A DNA stretch of 64,000 bases, from contig NZ_JBHFEI010000002.1 in NCBI RefSeq assembly GCF_041928815.1, positions 425,478 to 489,477 of the forward strand, written 5' to 3'. A program made the position numbers and the translations under genes. The stretch is from JBHFEI01 sp041928815. Lineage in GTDB: Bacteria > Pseudomonadota > Alphaproteobacteria > Rhizobiales > Rhizobiaceae. The notes beneath the pieces were generated by a model. It was not told where the DNA came from. It did no database searches and worked only from the letters and a program-made list of their open reading frames with translations. Shown one piece after another: positions 1-8,457 of this stretch. Within the stretch, counting starts at the first letter, position 1; every line of letters begins with the position of its first letter.

Positions 1-200
1 AGGTGCGCAGCGAGGGCCGCGACGAGGCCGGCCGCCAGAAGCTTCTGTCTCCCTATATCCACGAACTCGACCGGCCCCTGCGCCTCGTCTTCGCCGGGCT
101 GATCCCCGGTCGCGACACGCCGGAAGCGCCGGAAGGCAAGGGCGGCGGGCAGGGAGACCTCGCCTCCGTGCCGATCCCCGTGCCGCGTCCGTTGCGCTGA
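1..200 (+). CDS. C-terminal fragment of an unidentified protein
   Basis: A reading frame open from the window edge ends with TGA at 198-200, eight bases before the ATG of the CobW-family gene. Only about 65 residues are visible. They include a segment reading SPYIHELDRPLRLVF, then a Gly/Pro/Glu-rich tail ending PVPRPLR. I do not recognise the family. The start lies outside the window; the GTG at position 3 is probably internal. Same strand and tight spacing suggest co-transcription with the downstream GTPase. Confidence 0.45.
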   Translation, partial: VRSEGRDEAGRQKLLSPYIHELDRPLRLVFAGLIPGRDTPEAPEGKGGGQGDLASVPIPVPRPLR

Positions 201-208
201 GCTGATCC

Positions 209-1339
209 ATGACCCCCTCCTTCGCATCCGTGCCGGTGTCGATCCTCACCGGCTTCCTCGGCGCCGGCAAGACGACGCTGCTCAACCATGTCCTGCGCGA
301 TGAGGCGCTTGCCGATACGGCGGTGATCATCAACGAGTTCGGCGACGTGTCGATCGATCATCTCCTCGTCGAAACCTCCGGCGACGGCGTGATCGAACTG
401 TCCGACGGCTGCCTTTGCTGCACCGTGCGCGGCGAACTGGTCGACACGCTGGCCGACCTGATGGACCGGATGCAGACGGGACGCATCCGCCCGCTGAGAC
501 GGGTGATCATCGAGACGACCGGCCTCGCCGATCCGGGGCCGGTGATGCAGTCGGTCATCGGCAACCCGGTCCTGTCGCAGAACTATCGCCTCGACGGCAT
601 CGTTACCGTCGTCGATGCCGTGAACGGCGTCGCGACGCTCAAGGCGCATGAGGAGGCGGTACGGCAGGTCGCCGTCGCCGATCTCATCGTTCTGAGCAAG
701 CAGACCCTCGCCCATGCCGACGAAAGGGACGGCGTTCTCGCACGCATCGCCGCGATCAATCCGCGCGTGCGCATCGTCGACGGCGATGCGGAGGAGGCGC
801 GCAAGGCCGGCCTCTTCGACTGCGGCCTGCTCGATCCGGCCGGCCGCGGCGCCGATATCGCCCGCTGGCTGGGCACCGGTCATGCGCATGACCACGAGCA
901 CGAACACGATGCCCATTGCGGTCACGATCACCACGCTCATCACCATCACCATCACGGGGCCGATCTGCGCAGCTTCAGCATCGTCCACGACACGCCGATC
1001 GATCCGCTGGCGCTGCGCATGTTCGTCGATCTGCTGCGCTCGGCCCATGGCGAGAGCATCCTGCGGATGAAGGCGGTCGCCTGCATTGCCGGCAGCGAGG
1101 GGCGGCCGCTGGTGCTGCATGGCGTGCAGAGCGTCTTTCATCCGCCGGAGCGTCTGGCGGCCTGGCCTGACCCCGAGGACCGACGGACGCGCATGGTGCT
1201 GATCACGAAGAACCTGCCGGAGACCTTCGTCCGCGACCTGTTCGACGCCTTTACCGGCCGCCCCTCGATCGACCGGCCGGACGCGGCGGCGCTTGCCGAC
1301 AATCCGCTCGCGATCCCCGGCATGCGGATCGGTGTGTAA
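209..1339 (+). CDS. CobW/COG0523-family metal-dependent GTPase
   Basis: A 376-residue protein of the G3E family of P-loop GTPases that deliver or manage metals (zinc, cobalt) in the cytoplasm. The Walker A motif GFLGAGKTT is at residues 15-23, the NEFG switch motif at 42-45 and the metal-binding CLCC motif at 68-71. A very histidine-rich stretch at roughly residues 225-250 (alternating His/Asp/Glu, then six consecutive His) is typical of subfamilies that bind Zn, Co or Ni. The guanine-specificity motif near residue 160 reads SKQT instead of the usual NKxD/TKxD, so nucleotide preference may be relaxed. The C-terminal half fits a CobW_C domain. Which metal or client protein it serves cannot be read from the sequence; cobalamin genes lie 7 kb away but are not linked as an operon. 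Confidence 0.9.
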   Translation: MTPSFASVPVSILTGFLGAGKTTLLNHVLRDEALADTAVIINEFGDVSIDHLLVETSGDGVIELSDGCLCCTVRGELVDTLADLMDRMQTGRIRPLRRVIIETTGLADPGPVMQSVIGNPVLSQNYRLDGIVTVVDAVNGVATLKAHEEAVRQVAVADLIVLSKQTLAHADERDGVLARIAAINPRVRIVDGDAEEARKAGLFDCGLLDPAGRGADIARWLGTGHAHDHEHEHDAHCGHDHHAHHHHHHGADLRSFSIVHDTPIDPLALRMFVDLLRSAHGESILRMKAVACIAGSEGRPLVLHGVQSVFHPPERLAAWPDPEDRRTRMVLITKNLPETFVRDLFDAFTGRPSIDRPDAAALADNPLAIPGMRIGV

Positions 1340-1382
1340 GTCGTCTCTGACGTAAACCGTCCCTTGCCGGAGAAACGAGGTC

Positions 1383-1646
1383 TCAAGCCTTGCGGATCAG
1401 GAACCTGTATCCGCCATTGTCCAGCCGTTCCGCGTGTTCGAGACGGTGGCCGTCCTCGCGGCAGAAATGGGGAATGTCGATGCCGGCGAGCGGATCGGTG
1501 GTCTCGATGCTGAGGGTCTGGCCGCTCTTCAATGTGCGCAGGTGCTTACGGGTGCGCAGCACCGGAAGCGGACACTTCAGCCCGCGAAGGTCGAGATGCG
1601 GCACGGCGTCCCGCTCCGTCGGGCTCGAAGGCGCCGGTGGCTGCAT
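1383..1646 (-). CDS. TusA-like sulfur-carrier family protein
   Basis: An 87-residue protein with the TusA/SirA signature: DLRGLKCPLPVLR with the candidate persulfide Cys at residue 25, in the CPxP motif that follows the first strand. Family members carry sulfur as a persulfide for tRNA thiolation or other sulfur-transfer steps, or act as poorly understood partners. The start codon overlaps the stop of the upstream L,D-transpeptidase gene as TGATG, implying translational coupling. The last residues lie 43 bases from the convergent CobW gene with no obvious terminator between. Whether this copy is the true TusA or a paralogue cannot be decided here. Confidence 0.88.
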   Translation of the reverse strand: MQPPAPSSPTERDAVPHLDLRGLKCPLPVLRTRKHLRTLKSGQTLSIETTDPLAGIDIPHFCREDGHRLEHAERLDNGGYRFLIRKA

Positions 1647-3118
1647 CAGTCCGCCCAGATCTTCCAGAACGGCTTCTTCTTCGCCGGCTCGGCCGGTGTC
1701 GCCTCGACGCCCGCCTGCGGGCTTGCGGCCGGAACGGGGGCCGAGGCCGCAGCGCTCGTCTCCTGCTGCGGTTTCGTCTGCCCCTGCCTTGCCTGTGCCT
1801 GCCCTGCCGGCGCGGTCCTGGCGCCTTCGGCCGCTGCCGAGGGCGGCGCGACGGCGACGATGCCGTCCGCGGTCGCAGAGGCCGCTTCGGGCGGTGTCTG
1901 GCGCGCCGTCTTGGCGCCGAACATGCTCCAGAACGAGCCCGCCTTCGGCTTCGCCTCGACGGCGGCCTCCTCGACGGCCGGGCGGGGCAGGGGATTGTCC
2001 CTCGGCACCGGCAAGGGCCGGCCGGCGCGTGTCGCCTTCTCGATCTCGGCGTTCTGGAAGGCGGCGGACTTGCGCCCCTCCTCGGCCTCGCGCTGGGCCG
2101 CCAGCCGCTTCTCCAGGTCTTCGACCTTCATCAGCTTGCCGGCGTCGAGTGCGTTGGCGGTCGGCGCATAGGCAAGCTCGCGCCCCTTGCGGGCATCGCG
2201 CATCAGCGCCTTGCGGTCGGCCTCGCTCGGCTCGTACCAGACGAGGCCGTCGAGCTTCTTCACCGCCTTCTCGAAATTGGCGTCGTAGGTCTTCTGGTAG
2301 GCGGCGAGCGCCCCTTGCAATGCCGGCGGCGTCGTCATCGCCGGGCACTGGCCGGACGGATTGAACGTGCCCTTCGCCTCGACGTTGAAGACGTATTTCT
2401 TCTCGCAGATGTTGACCTCGGGCGGACGCTTGGTCAGCTCGAACTGGTCATAGCCTTCCTTGAGGTTCTTCCAGAATTCGAAATTCGGATTGTCGCGATG
2501 GCGCGCCATGTTTTCCGCCGTCATGCGGAAGGGCAGGGCCTGCAGCTGGATGCTCTGCTGCCCGCCCTTGTAGGCGTCGCGGGCGAAGGCGAAGATTTCG
2601 AGCATCTGCTCGTCGGTCATCGAATAGCAGCCGGAGGACGAGCAGGCGCCATGGATCATCAGGTTCGTGCCGTTGCGCCGGTTGGCGCGGTCGAACATGT
2701 TGGGGTAGCCGGTGTTGATCGCGAGGTAGTAGCTGGAGTTGGGGTTCATCTGCTGCGGCCGCAGCGGATAGAAGCCTTCCGGCGCCTGCCGGTCGCCTTC
2801 CTTCACCTTGGGCCCGAGCTTGCCCGACCAGGCGCAGATCTTGTAGTGGCGGATCCGCTGGAAACGGTTGGACGTATCCGCCTTCCAGATCTCCAGCGCG
2901 CCTTCCTCCTTCAGGATGCGGATCATGATCGGCGAATTCTGCTCGATGCCGCGCCCGCGAAGCTCGGCGACGATCGCCGGCGACAGCGGATGCTGCGTCT
3001 TGTTCGACACCGTCTTGATGTCGACATTGGTCTTGCTGAACTCGTCCAGCGTCTCGTTGGTGCAGCCGGCGAGCAGCGCGGCCATCGAAGCGAGGATTAC
3101 GGCATGTCCTATGCGCAT
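1646..3118 (-). CDS. Lipoprotein L,D-transpeptidase, YafK/DpaA type
   Basis: A 490-residue lipoprotein with a short signal peptide and lipobox LAGC at residues 16-19. The YkuD-type catalytic motif HG-(6)-GCYSM is seen with His156 and nucleophile Cys164. The domain resembles E. coli YafK (DpaA/LdtF), which cleaves or alters meso-DAP crosslinks between peptidoglycan and Braun-type lipoprotein rather than making 3-3 crosslinks. The catalytic domain takes up the first half; the C-terminal 200 residues are Ala/Pro/Lys-rich and probably disordered, longer than in the enterobacterial protein. It acts in the periplasm, anchored to a membrane. It is coupled to the TusA-like gene by a one-base stop/start overlap. 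Confidence 0.87.
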   Translation of the reverse strand: MRIGHAVILASMAALLAGCTNETLDEFSKTNVDIKTVSNKTQHPLSPAIVAELRGRGIEQNSPIMIRILKEEGALEIWKADTSNRFQRIRHYKICAWSGKLGPKVKEGDRQAPEGFYPLRPQQMNPNSSYYLAINTGYPNMFDRANRRNGTNLMIHGACSSSGCYSMTDEQMLEIFAFARDAYKGGQQSIQLQALPFRMTAENMARHRDNPNFEFWKNLKEGYDQFELTKRPPEVNICEKKYVFNVEAKGTFNPSGQCPAMTTPPALQGALAAYQKTYDANFEKAVKKLDGLVWYEPSEADRKALMRDARKGRELAYAPTANALDAGKLMKVEDLEKRLAAQREAEEGRKSAAFQNAEIEKATRAGRPLPVPRDNPLPRPAVEEAAVEAKPKAGSFWSMFGAKTARQTPPEAASATADGIVAVAPPSAAAEGARTAPAGQAQARQGQTKPQQETSAAASAPVPAASPQAGVEATPAEPAKKKPFWKIWAD

Positions 3119-3342
3119 CAGCGAAAGCCCAGTTAACGAGAATGCCCCCCGGCCGGACGGTCCCCCGTGAACCCCGGCCGTCCTTCATCTCCCGGCGGCG
3201 CCGGGCCGTCCATCCTGAACGCCCGGGCTTGCTCCGGGCATGCGACGACGCGACTGTCGCTCAAAGCGCAGGAATATGGCCAAGGTTTGGCCACTCTCCC
3301 ATTGGTCGCGTCCCGCGTCCACAGATTGCGATGACCTCTGTC

Positions 3343-4296
3343 TCAGAGATTGCGGCCGATCGACAGGTATTTCTGCCGGCGGTCGCTGCGCAGCTGGTCG
3401 CCGCTGCGCGGCGCGAGCTCGGCGAGCGCGTCCGAAATCACCGTGCCGGTGCGCTCGATGACGGCGGCGGCGTCGCGGTGGGCGCCGCCCGGCGGCTCGG
3501 CGATGATGCCGTCGATGACGCCGAGCGTCCTTAGATCCTCCGCCGTGATCTTCATGTTGCTCGCCGCCTCGCGCGCCCGCGTCGAATCGCGCCAGAGGAT
3601 CGAGGCCGCGCCCTCGGGCGAGATCACGCTGTAGATCGCGTGTTCGAGCATAAAGACGCGGTTGCCGGTCGCGATCGCGATCGCTCCTCCCGAACCGCCC
3701 TCGCCGATGACGACGGAGACGATCGGCACGCGGACGCTGAGGCACATTTCCGTCGAGCGCGCGATCGCCTCCGCCTGGCCGCGTTCCTCGGCGCCGATGC
3801 CGGGATAGGCGCCGGCGGTGTCGATCAGGGTGACGAGCGGCAGGCCGAAGCGGTCGGCCATTTCCATCATGCGGATCGCCTTGCGATAGCCTTCCGGCCG
3901 GGCGCTGCCGAAATTGTGCTTGATGCGCGATTTCGTGTCGTTGCCCTTTTCCTGGCCGATCACGGCGACGGGCTCGCCGCGGAACCGGGCGAAGCCTGCC
4001 TGGATCGCCTCGTCATTGGCGAACTTGCGGTCGCCGGCGAGCGGCGTGAACTCGGTGAAGAGCCGGGCGGCGTAGTCGTTGAAATGCGGTCGCTGCGGAT
4101 GGCGGGCGACCTGCGTCTTCTGCCACGGATTGAGCTTGGAATAGATCTCGACCATCGCTTCGCGCGCGCGGGCCTCCAGGCGATCGACCTCCTCGCGCGT
4201 GTCGATGCTCTCGTCTTCCGTCGCGATTTTCTTGAGCTCATGGATCTTGCCTTCAAGATCCGCGATCGGCTTTTCGAAATCGAGATAATTGTGCAT
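3343..4296 (-). CDS. accA: Acetyl-CoA carboxylase carboxyltransferase subunit alpha
   Basis: A 317-residue cytoplasmic subunit that, with AccD, transfers CO2 from carboxybiotin to acetyl-CoA to make malonyl-CoA for fatty-acid synthesis. It begins MHNYLDFEKPI, has the long N-terminal helix, the conserved DTAGAYPG segment and the Gly-rich GEGGSGGAIAI acyl-CoA-binding loop. Length matches the family (about 317). The accD gene is not in this window, as is usual. It lies 63 bases downstream of xerD on the same strand. Confidence 0.97.
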   Translation of the reverse strand: MHNYLDFEKPIADLEGKIHELKKIATEDESIDTREEVDRLEARAREAMVEIYSKLNPWQKTQVARHPQRPHFNDYAARLFTEFTPLAGDRKFANDEAIQAGFARFRGEPVAVIGQEKGNDTKSRIKHNFGSARPEGYRKAIRMMEMADRFGLPLVTLIDTAGAYPGIGAEERGQAEAIARSTEMCLSVRVPIVSVVIGEGGSGGAIAIATGNRVFMLEHAIYSVISPEGAASILWRDSTRAREAASNMKITAEDLRTLGVIDGIIAEPPGGAHRDAAAVIERTGTVISDALAELAPRSGDQLRSDRRQKYLSIGRNL

Positions 4297-4359
4297 GAGA
4301 TCCGTTTCCGATCGTTTGCGCCAACTTCACGGCAGGGCCGTCCGGCAGTGTCAGGGCTG

Positions 4360-5313
4360 CTAATCCAGTTTTTTCGCCTGTTTGGCAAGAGGGTGATGGT
4401 CCTGCACCAGCCGGTGGAGCCGCTCCTCCAGCACATGGGTGTAGATTTGCGTCGTGGAAATGTCCGAATGGCCGAGCAGTTCCTGCACGGCGCGAAGGTC
4501 CGCGCCGTTCTCGAGGAGATGGCTGGCAAAGGCATGCCTCAGCACATGCGGCGAGATGCTGTCGGCGGAAATCCCGGCGCGCGCGGCGAGCGATTTCAGC
4601 TCGCGGGCAAAGACCTGGCGGGACAGATGGCCCTCCGCGCCCTCGACCGGAAACAGCCAGCGCGGATCCTCGGCAAGACCCCGCGCCGCCTGTTCGTCGC
4701 TGAGGCTCGCGCCATAGGCGCGCATGGCGGCGATCGCGGCGCGCGACAGCGGCACCAGCCGCTCCTTGGCGCCCTTGCCGCGGATCACGAGGAAGCGACC
4801 GTCGCGGGCAAGGACCGAAAAAGGCAGCGACACGAGTTCGCTGACGCGCATGCCTGTCGCGTAGAGAAGCTCGACGAGGGCGTGGAGCCGCAGCCGTGCG
4901 TGCCGGCCGGGCCCGGCTTGCGCGGCCTCCGTCTCGGCGCGGGCGATCAGGCGGGTCACCTTCTCGACGCTCAGCGTCTTCGGCAGCGGGCGCGCCTTCT
5001 TCGGTGCGTCGACCGTGCCGGTCGGGTCGTCGGCGCGAAGGCCTTCCGAATAGAGAAAGCGGAAGAACTGCCTCAGCGCCGAAAGGCGCCGGGCCTGCGA
5101 GGAGGCCTTGAAGCCCTCCTCCGCCAGATGGGCGAGATAGGCGGCGACATCGGCGGCGTCCGCCTGGACGAGCGCCGCCTTGCGCCCCGCCATGAAGGAG
5201 GCGGCGTCCTGAAGGTCGCGCGCATAGGAGGAAAGCGTGTTCTCGGCCGCGCCGCGTTCCGCGCTCATCATCTCGAGGAAGGATTCGATCGCCAGCCCGC
5301 TTCGCCCGCTCAT
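4360..5313 (-). CDS. xerD: Tyrosine recombinase XerD
   Basis: A 317-residue site-specific recombinase that with XerC resolves chromosome dimers at dif during division. It has an N-terminal SAM-like core-binding domain (about 1-95) and a catalytic domain with the Arg of ATGMRVSEL near residue 150, HVLRH (His256, Arg259), His282 and nucleophile Tyr291. Length and the adjacency to accA and to a tiny membrane-protein gene fit the housekeeping rhizobial XerD rather than a phage integrase. Its ATG overlaps the stop of the upstream small gene in an ATGA arrangement. Confidence 0.95.
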   Translation of the reverse strand: MSGRSGLAIESFLEMMSAERGAAENTLSSYARDLQDAASFMAGRKAALVQADAADVAAYLAHLAEEGFKASSQARRLSALRQFFRFLYSEGLRADDPTGTVDAPKKARPLPKTLSVEKVTRLIARAETEAAQAGPGRHARLRLHALVELLYATGMRVSELVSLPFSVLARDGRFLVIRGKGAKERLVPLSRAAIAAMRAYGASLSDEQAARGLAEDPRWLFPVEGAEGHLSRQVFARELKSLAARAGISADSISPHVLRHAFASHLLENGADLRAVQELLGHSDISTTQIYTHVLEERLHRLVQDHHPLAKQAKKLD

Positions 5314-5453
5314 GGCGCCAGCCGCTCTTTCGGCACGCTGATGGTGATCTCGCGTTGCGGCGGCGTCACGAGCGTCGCCAGCGCGACGATCGCCGCCAGA
5401 CCGAGCGTGGCCGCCACGGCGAGGAACAGGATGTAGCGGGTCAGCGTCGGCAT
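5310..5453 (-). CDS. 47-residue single-span membrane protein upstream of xerD
   Basis: A short gene reads MPTLTRYILFLAVAATLGL, then a hydrophobic span through residue 30, then a polar tail rich in Pro, Gln, Lys and Arg. It has a good Shine-Dalgarno (AAGGAG, 4 bases before ATG) and overlaps xerD by four bases (ATGA), so the two should be co-translated. A possible promoter, TTGCGC-16-TACATA, sits just upstream on the minus strand. The topology suggests a bitopic inner-membrane protein with a short extracytoplasmic or cytoplasmic tail. Function unknown. Confidence 0.7.
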   Translation of the reverse strand: MPTLTRYILFLAVAATLGLAAIVALATLVTPPQREITISVPKERLAP

Positions 5454-5531
5454 CGGGGACTCCTTGTGACGGATCATATGTAGACGGGCGCGCGGTCAGC
5501 GCAAGAAGCGGGAATTCGGCGGGGCCGCGTC

Positions 5532-5560
5532 TTGACGCCCCATTTCCTTTTGCCGATACC
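5532..5560 (+). promoter_or_regulatory. Candidate sigma-70 promoter of aroK-aroB
   Basis: TTGACG at 5532-5537 and GATACC at 5555-5560 are separated by 17 bases, placing transcription start near 5567, just upstream of the aroK ATG at 5586. This argues against a longer aroK reading that would start inside the promoter. Confidence 0.45.
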
Positions 5561-5585
5561 GGGGGAAACAGGGGCGGGAAGCGTG

Positions 5586-6173
5586 ATGGATGAACAGGTC
5601 GGGGAGGTGTCCGTGCCGCTGGCGCAGCGCGCGCGCGCGGCGCTCGGCAGGCGCAATCTGGTGTTCATCGGCCTGATGGGTGCCGGAAAATCGGCGGTCG
5701 GGCGGCTGACCGCCGCGGCGCTCGGCCTGCCCTTCGTCGATTCCGACACGGAGATCGAGCGCGTCTCGCGCATGACGATCAACGAGCTTTTCGCGGCTTA
5801 CGGCGAGGCGGAATTCCGCGCGCTCGAGACGCGGGTGATCAAGCGGCTCTTGCGCGGGGGGCCGAGGGTCGTCTCGACCGGCGGCGGTGCCTTCATCAAC
5901 GACAACACGCGCAAGCAGATCCTGAAAGGCGGCCTGACGCTGTGGCTGAAGGCCGATCTCGACCTCCTCTGGGAGCGCGTCTCCAAGCGCGACAACCGGC
6001 CGCTGCTGAAGACGGAGAACCCGAAGCAGACACTCGAGACCCTGATGAACACGCGCTATCCGGTCTATGCCGAGGCACAGGTGACGGTCGTCTCGCGCGA
6101 CGTGAAGAAGGAAGCGATGGTGGAGGAGGTTCTCGCCGCCATCGTCGATCATTACGGGAAGGCCGAATCATGA
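5586..6173 (+). CDS. aroK: Shikimate kinase
   Basis: A 195-residue enzyme that phosphorylates shikimate with ATP in the fifth step of the chorismate pathway. The P-loop GAGKSAVG begins at residue 32; DSDTEIE (shikimate/Mg contact) and the GGGAF segment follow in the usual order, with the lid Arg in KRDNRPLL. I chose the ATG at 5586 because a plausible promoter overlaps the upstream in-frame TTG at 5532. The stop overlaps the aroB start (ATGA), the common rhizobial aroKB operon. Confidence 0.95.
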   Translation: MDEQVGEVSVPLAQRARAALGRRNLVFIGLMGAGKSAVGRLTAAALGLPFVDSDTEIERVSRMTINELFAAYGEAEFRALETRVIKRLLRGGPRVVSTGGGAFINDNTRKQILKGGLTLWLKADLDLLWERVSKRDNRPLLKTENPKQTLETLMNTRYPVYAEAQVTVVSRDVKKEAMVEEVLAAIVDHYGKAES

Positions 6174-7300
6174 CCACCTCTCCTGCCGCAGCCGAGCGCC
6201 GCGTCCGCGTCGATCTCGGCGACCGTTCCTACGACATCCTCATCGGTCCCGGGCTCATCGGCGCGGCGGGGCGCGAGATCGCGGCCCGGCTGAAAGGACG
6301 CAGGGTCGCGATCGTGACGGACGAGCAGGTCGGTCCGCTCTACCTTCCGGCGCTCGAGGCGAGCCTTGCCGCCAGCGGCATCGCCTCCGTCGCGGTGACG
6401 CTTCCGGCGGGGGAGAAGACGAAGAGTTTCGACCAGCTGATTCCGGTCTGCGACGCCGTCCTCGGCGCCAGGATCGAGCGCAACGACGCGGTGATCGCGC
6501 TCGGCGGCGGCGTCGTCGGCGACCTGACCGGCTTTGCCGCCGGCATCGTCCGGCGCGGCTCGCGCTTCATCCAGGTGCCGACCTCGCTGCTGGCGCAGGT
6601 CGATTCCTCCGTCGGCGGCAAGACCGGCATCAATTCGCGCCACGGCAAGAACCTGATCGGCGTCTTCCACCAGCCCGACGTGGTGCTCGCCGACACCGAC
6701 GTGCTCGACACGCTGAGCCCGCGCGAGTTTCGCGCCGGCTACGCGGAAGTGGCGAAATACGGCCTGATCGACATGCCGGACTTCTTCGCCTGGCTCGAGG
6801 CGAACTGGCGCGACGTGTTTGCCGGCGGCCCCGCCCGCATCGAGGCGGTGGCGGCAAGCTGCGCCGCCAAGGCCCGCGTCGTCGCCGCCGACGAGCGCGA
6901 GACCGGGCTTCGCGCGCTCCTCAACCTCGGCCATACCTTCGGCCATGCGCTGGAGGCGGCGACCGCCTATGACGGCGCCCGTCTCGTCCATGGCGAGGGC
7001 GTCGCGATCGGCATGGTGCTGGCGCACCGCTTCTCGGCGCGGATGAACCTCGCAAGCCATGACGCGGCCGCCCGGGTCGAGGCGCATCTTTCCGAGGTCG
7101 GCCTGCCCACCCGCGTGTCGCAGATCCCGGGGGGGCTTCCGCCGGCAGAGGTGCTGATGGAGGCGATCGCCCAAGACAAGAAGGTCAAGGGCGGCAGGCT
7201 GACCTTCATCCTGACCAGGGGCATCGGCCAGTCCTTCGTCGCCGACGACGTGCCCGCCTCGGAAGTGCTGTCCTTCCTGACCGACGTCCTGGCGGGGTAG
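6170..7300 (+). CDS. aroB: 3-dehydroquinate synthase
   Basis: A 376-residue NAD- and metal-dependent cyclase that converts DAHP to 3-dehydroquinate. The NAD-binding GGGVVGDLTGFAA stretch, the SSVGGKTGIN segment, the metal-ligand KYGLI region and the HTFGHALE metal-binding helix are all present in order. It overlaps aroK by four bases, so the two shikimate-pathway enzymes are probably translationally coupled. Length is normal for the family. Confidence 0.97.
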   Translation: MTTSPAAAERRVRVDLGDRSYDILIGPGLIGAAGREIAARLKGRRVAIVTDEQVGPLYLPALEASLAASGIASVAVTLPAGEKTKSFDQLIPVCDAVLGARIERNDAVIALGGGVVGDLTGFAAGIVRRGSRFIQVPTSLLAQVDSSVGGKTGINSRHGKNLIGVFHQPDVVLADTDVLDTLSPREFRAGYAEVAKYGLIDMPDFFAWLEANWRDVFAGGPARIEAVAASCAAKARVVAADERETGLRALLNLGHTFGHALEAATAYDGARLVHGEGVAIGMVLAHRFSARMNLASHDAAARVEAHLSEVGLPTRVSQIPGGLPPAEVLMEAIAQDKKVKGGRLTFILTRGIGQSFVADDVPASEVLSFLTDVLAG

Positions 7301-7328
7301 GTTCCGCCTCGCCGGCAAGGGCCGTCGC

Positions 7329-7634
7329 CTACCAGCGGCGCGGCTCGCCCGGCGCCACAGGCTCGACGGCGAGCGCATGCAGCCCCGCGTCGAATTCCGC
7401 CTCCAGCAGGTCGTTGACGGCGCGGTGGCGGGCGATGCGGCTCATGCCGGAAAAGGCCTCCGCCTCGATGCGCACGCGCATGTGGGTTTCGCCGGTTCCG
7501 TCGTAATGCGGCTGGTGTCCCGCATGCAGATGGCTTTCGTTGATGACGGCAAGCGCGGAGGGACGCAGGGCGTCCCGAAGCCGCGCCTCGATGCGGCCGT
7601 GCATCGTGCCTTCCAATGCGGTCGGATCGCCCAT
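7329..7634 (-). CDS. BolA family protein
   Basis: A 101-residue BolA-fold protein. Recognisable elements are the N-terminal helix with RLRDAL, the NESHLHAGH strand-loop, and the C-terminal helix with SRIARHRAVNDLL followed by FDAGLHALAV. BolA proteins partner monothiol glutaredoxins and bind a shared 2Fe-2S cluster through the conserved His; some act as regulators. It is divergent from the J-protein gene, with a 116-base shared upstream region containing TTGACA on its own strand. Confidence 0.92.
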   Translation of the reverse strand: MGDPTALEGTMHGRIEARLRDALRPSALAVINESHLHAGHQPHYDGTGETHMRVRIEAEAFSGMSRIARHRAVNDLLEAEFDAGLHALAVEPVAPGEPRRW

Positions 7635-7750
7635 TTCGGCTCCTTCGGAGATGCGCGGATGCCGGCATCCTGCGGCTTGGAAAATAGCTTCACAAAGCCT
7701 GCAACAATCCGATTTGTCAATTCTTGTGATGGTCCCTCAGAGACCCCATA

Positions 7751-8380
7751 ATGTCGGCCATGAAACTCGATTCAAAATACTTCGACGGCATCCGGACGCG
7801 CCGGCGGGCCGCGCGGCCGGCCGAGCCCGTGGCGCCCACCTGCCAGTGGGACGGCTGCGAGCGCAAGGCCGACCATCGCGCCCCCGTCGGCCGCCATGCC
7901 GAGGGGCAGTACTTCATGTTCTGCTTCGAGCATGTGAAGGACTACAACAAGGGCTACAACTATTTTTCCGGCCTCTCCGACAGCGAGATCGCGCGCTACC
8001 AGAAGGAGGCGATCACCGGCCATCGCCCGACCTGGACCGTCGGCGTCAACAAGGACGCCAAGAACGGGCCGGCGCAGGCACAGGCGCGTTCCGGCACCGC
8101 CGGCGCCCATGCGCGGTTGCGCGATCCGTTCGGCTTCGTCGAGCAGCAGGCCCGCGCCAGCGAGGCACCGCGCCAGCGCAAGCTGAAGACGCTCGAGGCC
8201 AAGGCCTTCGAGACGCTCAATCTCGCCGCCAGTGCCACCGCCGCCGACATCAAGGCCGCCTACAAGGACCTGGTGAAGAAGCATCACCCCGACGCCAATG
8301 GCGGCGATCGCGCCTCCGAGGACCGTTTTCGTGCGGTCATCCAGGCTTATCAATTGTTAAAGCAGGCTGGCTTCTGCTAG
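7751..8380 (+). CDS. J-domain protein with N-terminal Cys/His cluster
   Basis: A 209-residue protein whose C-terminal 60 residues form a J domain with the HPD motif at 179-181, so it should stimulate a DnaK ATPase. The N-terminal half has a probable zinc site: Cys-x4-Cys (CQWDGC) about 30 residues in, then CFEH further on. J domains at the C-terminus are a specialised (class C) layout. It sits directly upstream of cobS-cobT, an arrangement I associate with Rhizobiales. A second ATG nine bases downstream (7760) is an equally good start. Confidence 0.88.
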   Translation: MSAMKLDSKYFDGIRTRRRAARPAEPVAPTCQWDGCERKADHRAPVGRHAEGQYFMFCFEHVKDYNKGYNYFSGLSDSEIARYQKEAITGHRPTWTVGVNKDAKNGPAQAQARSGTAGAHARLRDPFGFVEQQARASEAPRQRKLKTLEAKAFETLNLAASATAADIKAAYKDLVKKHHPDANGGDRASEDRFRAVIQAYQLLKQAGFC

Positions 8381-8457
8381 GAAGCGTGACGCAGCCTTAG
8401 GTGCGACACCGATTGATTTGTCGGGACATGCGGCCGCGTGTTCCCGCTGGAGCCATG

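Noticed and set aside
3119..3342. Possible terminator for accA at the Gly/Cys-rich inverted repeat near 3220-3242
   Set aside because: The stem is imperfect (six pairs) and lacks a T-run on either strand.
4360..5313. Tyrosine recombinase as mark of a mobile element
   Set aside because: Sequence, length and neighbours (accA, small membrane gene) are those of housekeeping XerD.
8381..8457. Cobalamin riboswitch upstream of cobS
   Set aside because: The gap is only 77 bases and lacks a B12-box-like sequence; far too short for the aptamer.
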